Shown here: positions 24,016 to 28,418 of the stretch, piece by piece
Layout: every line of letters starts with the position of its first letter
Position numbering within the stretch: the first letter of the stretch is position 1
DNA from: Bacillota bacterium
GTDB lineage: Bacteria; Bacillota; Clostridia; Christensenellales; UMGS416
DNA length: 28,418 nucleotides
Assembly: GCA_023422005.1 (NCBI GenBank)
Contig: JAEZSC010000169.1
Coordinates: forward strand, 1-28,418
Reading direction: 5' to 3'
Program-made: the position numbers and the translations under genes
The notes under the pieces: generated by a model
The model's database searches: none
What the model saw: only the letters and a program-made list of their open reading frames with translations
What the model was told of the DNA's origin: nothing

Positions 24016-25503
24016 ATGGAAAAGATCATCATCATCGGCGGCGGCGTGGCTGGGCTGACCGCCGGCATCTACGGTCGACTGAAGGGCTTTGACACGGAAA
24101 TCTACGAGAAGAACGCCCAGACCGGCGGCGAGTGCATCGCGTGGCAGCGCGGCGGCTACACCTTCGACGGCTGCATCCATTGGCTCATGGGCAGCAAACC
24201 CGGCGTTCCACTGAACAGTGTATGGCGGGATACGGGCGCGCTGGATGACAGCGTGCGCATCCTAACGCCGGAAGTGTTCTACCAGGTGGAGCGCGGCGGC
24301 ACCACCGTGCGCCTCTACCGCGACCTGGACCGCCTGGAGCGACACCTGCTGGAGGTAGCCCCCGAGGACGTCGACGCCATCCGCCAGATGTGCCGCGACG
24401 CCCGCGCCCTCAAGGGCTTCGGCATGCCGGACAAGCCCTACGACCAAATGAACGCTCTGGACGGCGTGAAGATGGGCGCCAAAATGCTGCCCTACATGGG
24501 TGTGCTGCAGCGCAGCGGCAAGGTCACCGTGGGCGAATTTGCCCAGCGCTTGCGCAACCCGGTGCTGCGCACGGCAATGGAGGGCTTCATGCCCAGCCCC
24601 TATGCCATGACCGGCATGCTGATGACGCTGGCCTCGCTGCACGACGGCGACTCCGGCTTCCCCGTGGGCGGCTCGCTGCCGCTGGTGCAGCGCATGCAGC
24701 AGCGTTATCTGGACCTGGGCGGCAAGCTCTTCCTGCGCAAGCCGGTGCAGGCAGTGCTGGAGGACGGCGGCCGGGCCGTGGGCGTGCGCCTGGAGGATGG
24801 CGGCGAGGCCCGCGCCGACTGGGTGATCTCCTGCGCCGACGGCTACCACACGCTGCACAACCTGCTGGGCGACCGCCATTGGGACGAAACCAACCGCACA
24901 CTGTACGGCGACGGCCAGACCTACCCCGTGTATTCCACGGTGCAAGTGTCGCTGGGTGTGGCTTGCGACCTGGCCGGCGAACCCAACACGGTTCTGGTGG
25001 AAGCTGAAGCGCCGGTGGACGCCGGCGGCATCCGCAACGACATCATAAGCCTGAAGAACTATGCCAGCCTGGACCCGACGATGGTGCCCGCGGGCAAGAC
25101 CGTTGTCACTTCCCTGCTCGGTGCGGATTATGACTGGTGGAAGGCCCGCCGCGCCGACAGCGCCGCATACCGCGCCGAAAAGCAGCGCGTGGCCGATGAG
25201 ATCATCGCCGTGCTCAACCGGCGCTATCCGCAGACCGTGGGCAAGGTTGAGACCGTGGACGTCGTGACGCCCACGACCTATGAGCGCTACTGCAACGCCT
25301 GGAAAGGTGCGTGGATGAGCTTTATGAACACGCCGGAACAGAAGATTCGCTTTGTGCCGGGCACGCTGCCGGGCTTGGCGCGCTTCCAGATGGCCGGGCA
25401 GTGGGTGCTGCCGCCGGGAGGACTGCCGGGTGCTGCCATTTCGGGGAAGTGGGCGATTGAAAGAATCCTTGCCGCTTCGAAGAAGGCCGCCGTCAACGAG
25501 TGA
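24016..25503 (+). CDS. Phytoene-desaturase-like NAD(P)/FAD-dependent oxidoreductase
   Basis: The 495-aa protein opens with the FAD motif IIIIGGGVAGLTAG (residues 4-17) and TGGECIAW. It ends with the CrtI-family pattern MAGQWVLPPGGLPGAAISGKWA, the second FAD-contacting segment. Related enzymes desaturate carotenoids or saturate retinol-like compounds, but gut-type Firmicutes members with no carotenoid genes nearby are uncharacterised. No isoprenoid genes are in this window. AAGGAGGA lies 6 nt before the ATG at 24016, which fixes the start; an upstream open frame begins inside the operator. It is likely under TetR control. Confidence 0.88.
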   Translation: MEKIIIIGGGVAGLTAGIYGRLKGFDTEIYEKNAQTGGECIAWQRGGYTFDGCIHWLMGSKPGVPLNSVWRDTGALDDSVRILTPEVFYQVERGGTTVRLYRDLDRLERHLLEVAPEDVDAIRQMCRDARALKGFGMPDKPYDQMNALDGVKMGAKMLPYMGVLQRSGKVTVGEFAQRLRNPVLRTAMEGFMPSPYAMTGMLMTLASLHDGDSGFPVGGSLPLVQRMQQRYLDLGGKLFLRKPVQAVLEDGGRAVGVRLEDGGEARADWVISCADGYHTLHNLLGDRHWDETNRTLYGDGQTYPVYSTVQVSLGVACDLAGEPNTVLVEAEAPVDAGGIRNDIISLKNYASLDPTMVPAGKTVVTSLLGADYDWWKARRADSAAYRAEKQRVADEIIAVLNRRYPQTVGKVETVDVVTPTTYERYCNAWKGAWMSFMNTPEQKIRFVPGTLPGLARFQMAGQWVLPPGGLPGAAISGKWAIERILAASKKAAVNE

Positions 25504-25526
25504 TTCGGACTCCATTGCCAGGTTTC

Positions 25527-25556
25527 GCCCGCGATGAAAGCATCGCGGGCGTTTGC
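25527..25556 (+). terminator. Rho-independent terminator after the FAD oxidoreductase
   Basis: A ten-pair stem GCCCGCGATG (25527-25536) / CATCGCGGGC (25541-25550) has an AAAG loop and is followed by GTTTGCTTTG. It lies 23 nt past the stop codon. Confidence 0.85.
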
Positions 25557-25683
25557 TTTGCGGCCCACACGCCGTTCCGCCAAAGTTCAGCCTGCCAGCC
25601 CATCCGCTCCCCACACAATCTTCAAGAAGATTCCTATCTGCATCCGGATTGCCACAATGTGTAATTCCTATCTTTATGCATGG

Positions 25684-25693
25684 ATGGTATAAT
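25684..25693 (+). promoter_or_regulatory. Extended -10 promoter of the BMP-type ABC importer
   Basis: ATGGTATAAT gives a perfect -10 (25688-25693) with the TGn extension, 33 nt before the ATG. No good -35 is seen. The leader is too short for a purine riboswitch. Confidence 0.65.
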
Positions 25694-25726
25694 CAATTAT
25701 ATAGTGTGACATCCGGGAGGAAACTC

Positions 25727-27246
<1,520 letters not shown>

Positions 27247-27250
<4 letters not shown>

Positions 27251-28338
27251 GCAGGCTTCGGATCAACCGCTCTATCGTGGTGGCGCTGGGCGCAATCGTA
27301 CTGGGGCTCATTGCCGGTGCGGCGCTGATGGCCGCCATCGGCAGCAATCCCTTCACCGGCTATTACTATCTGTTCCGCGGCGGCCTGATGAGCCTGGAGC
27401 GCGTCAGCAACACGATCGCCACGGCGGTGCCGCTGGTATTCACGGGCCTGGCGGTGGCCTTCGCCTTTCGCACGGGGCTATTCAACATCGGCGGGGCCGG
27501 GCAGATGCTCATCGGAGGCCTCACGGCCACCACGCTGGCACTGACGCTGCAACTGCCCAAGTGGGCCATGCTGCCCATCATGACAGTGGGCGCGGCCCTG
27601 GGCGGCGCGCTGTGGGCGGCGGTGCCCGGCTTGCTCAAGGCCCGCTTCAACGTGCACGAGGTTGTCTCGACGATCATGACCAACTGGGTGGCCTACTGGG
27701 CCGTATACTATTTCATACCGGCCTATCTTGCGGGCAGCCTGAAGACCGAGTCGAGGCTGATCCCGGTCAGCGCGTCTCTGAAGGCGCAATGGCTCACGGA
27801 TCTGACCGGCGGCTCGTTTTTGAGCCTGGGCATCTTCTTCGCCATCGGTGCGGTCTTGCTGATCGCATTCATATTGAACCGCACCGTTTTGGGCTATGAG
27901 CTAAAGGCCGTGGGCTTCAACCGCCACGCCGCCGAATACGCCGGCATGCCGGTGAACCGCAACGTGGCGCTGTCGATGATGATCTCCGGCGCGCTGGCGG
28001 GGCTGGCCGGCCTTACGTTCTACACCGGCTATGCCAGCAACATGCAGATCGGCACGCTGCCCAGCCAGGGTTACGACGGCATCGCCGTGGCGCTGCTGGG
28101 CGCCAACGCGCCCACCGGCGTGGCGGCGGCGGCGGCGTTCTTCGGCATCCTGCAGAGCGGAAAAGGATACATGTCCGCCATGACCCAGGTTCCGCCGGAG
28201 ATCGCCGATACGATCATCGCGATCATCATCTACTTCGCCGCCGCCAGCGTGCTCATCGACCGCATCTGGGCGAGCATTCAGCGCAAGCGCGGCCAAAAGA
28301 AAGAGGGAGGTGAAACGGTCCATGTGGGAGATCATTAG
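27247..28338 (+). CDS. ABC transporter permease of BMP/nucleoside type (NupP-like)
   Basis: The 363-aa inner-membrane protein has about eight to ten helices. The segments FRTGLFNIGGAGQMLIGGL and GYELKAVGFNRHAAEYAGM are the conserved permease core of the BMP/nucleoside group, the second resembling the ATPase-contacting loop. It overlaps the ATPase gene by 4 nt and the next permease by 17 nt, showing tight translational coupling. The C-terminus is a charged tail (RKRGQKKEGGE). Confidence 0.92.
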
Positions 28339-28418
28339 TTCCATCTTCCCCTATGCCGTGGCGTTCACGATTCCGCTGCTGATCGCGGCGCTGGGCGGGC
28401 TGTACAGCGAGCGCAGCG
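28322..28418 (+). CDS. Second BMP/nucleoside-type permease, 5' part only (NupQ-like)
   Basis: The frame runs off the window after 32 codons. GGGAGGTG lies 9 nt before the ATG. The N-terminus is hydrophobic (FPYAVAFTIPLLIAALGGLYSERS), and GGLYSERS matches the opening conserved in the second permease of this transporter class. It overlaps the upstream gene by 17 nt. The rest of the gene lies outside the window. Confidence 0.85.
   Translation, partial: MWEIISSIFPYAVAFTIPLLIAALGGLYSERS

Noticed and set aside
24262..25614. A 450-codon open frame antisense to the FAD oxidoreductase
   Set aside because: It crosses the terminator at 25527-25556 and its translation is His/Gln/Ala-rich without domains. 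The plus-strand gene is well supported.
25557..25726. Purine riboswitch before the nucleoside-type importer
   Set aside because: The leader from the -10 box to the ATG is only about 33 nt, and the sequence upstream lacks a three-way-junction layout.

Overview
The window looks like a chromosomal segment of a GC-rich, anaerobic, Gram-positive (Firmicutes/Clostridia-like) bacterium. Three things point that way: strong AGGAGG-type ribosome binding sites, a glycyl radical enzyme with its activase (oxygen-sensitive), and an Lpl-type sugar ABC importer with a membrane-anchored AraC sensor typical of low-oxygen, plant- or gut-polysaccharide-using Firmicutes. The exact genus cannot be read from the sequence.

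Layout. (1) 1-533: the 3' end of a tRNA-Gly, a complete tRNA-Lys(CTT), and two tandem 190-bp units, each ending in a copy of the last 23 nt of the tRNA-Lys gene. A hairpin terminator closes the region. (2) 570-11259, minus strand: a probable eight-gene carbohydrate operon. In order of transcription it runs: solute-binding lipoprotein, two permeases, UroD/methyltransferase-like protein, membrane AraC sensor-regulator, two Gfo/Idh/MocA oxidoreductases, and an exported DUF4434-like glycosidase-fold protein. A strong hairpin follows the binding-protein gene and may set its higher expression. (3) 11714-18395, minus strand: a tight five-gene operon with a near-consensus promoter (18467-18495) and its own terminator (11655-11686). 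It encodes a class V aminotransferase, a glycyl-radical activase, a glycyl radical enzyme, an FAD oxidoreductase and an enolase-superfamily dehydratase. (4) 18651-19919: a divergent MFS transporter. (5) 19993-21891: a divergent methyltransferase-like gene and AraC regulator around an inverted repeat. (6) 21892-22262: a hairpin-rich non-coding stretch, then a gene with a degenerate GGDEF domain. (7) 23258-25556: a TetR regulator and a phytoene-desaturase-like FAD enzyme that share a 20-bp operator-like motif. (8) 25688 to the end: the ATPase and two permeases (the last one cut) of a nucleoside/BMP-type ABC importer.

How the genes may work together (inference). The Lpl-type importer, exported DUF4434 protein and Gfo/Idh enzymes would capture and oxidise a glycan or sugar derivative. 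The neighbouring five-gene operon would break a C-O, C-N or C-C bond by radical chemistry, dehydrate a sugar-acid-like intermediate, and transfer an amino group. The combination is not one I recognise as a characterised pathway. It is the strongest candidate here for an undescribed catabolic system. The tRNA-Lys repeat array is the second.
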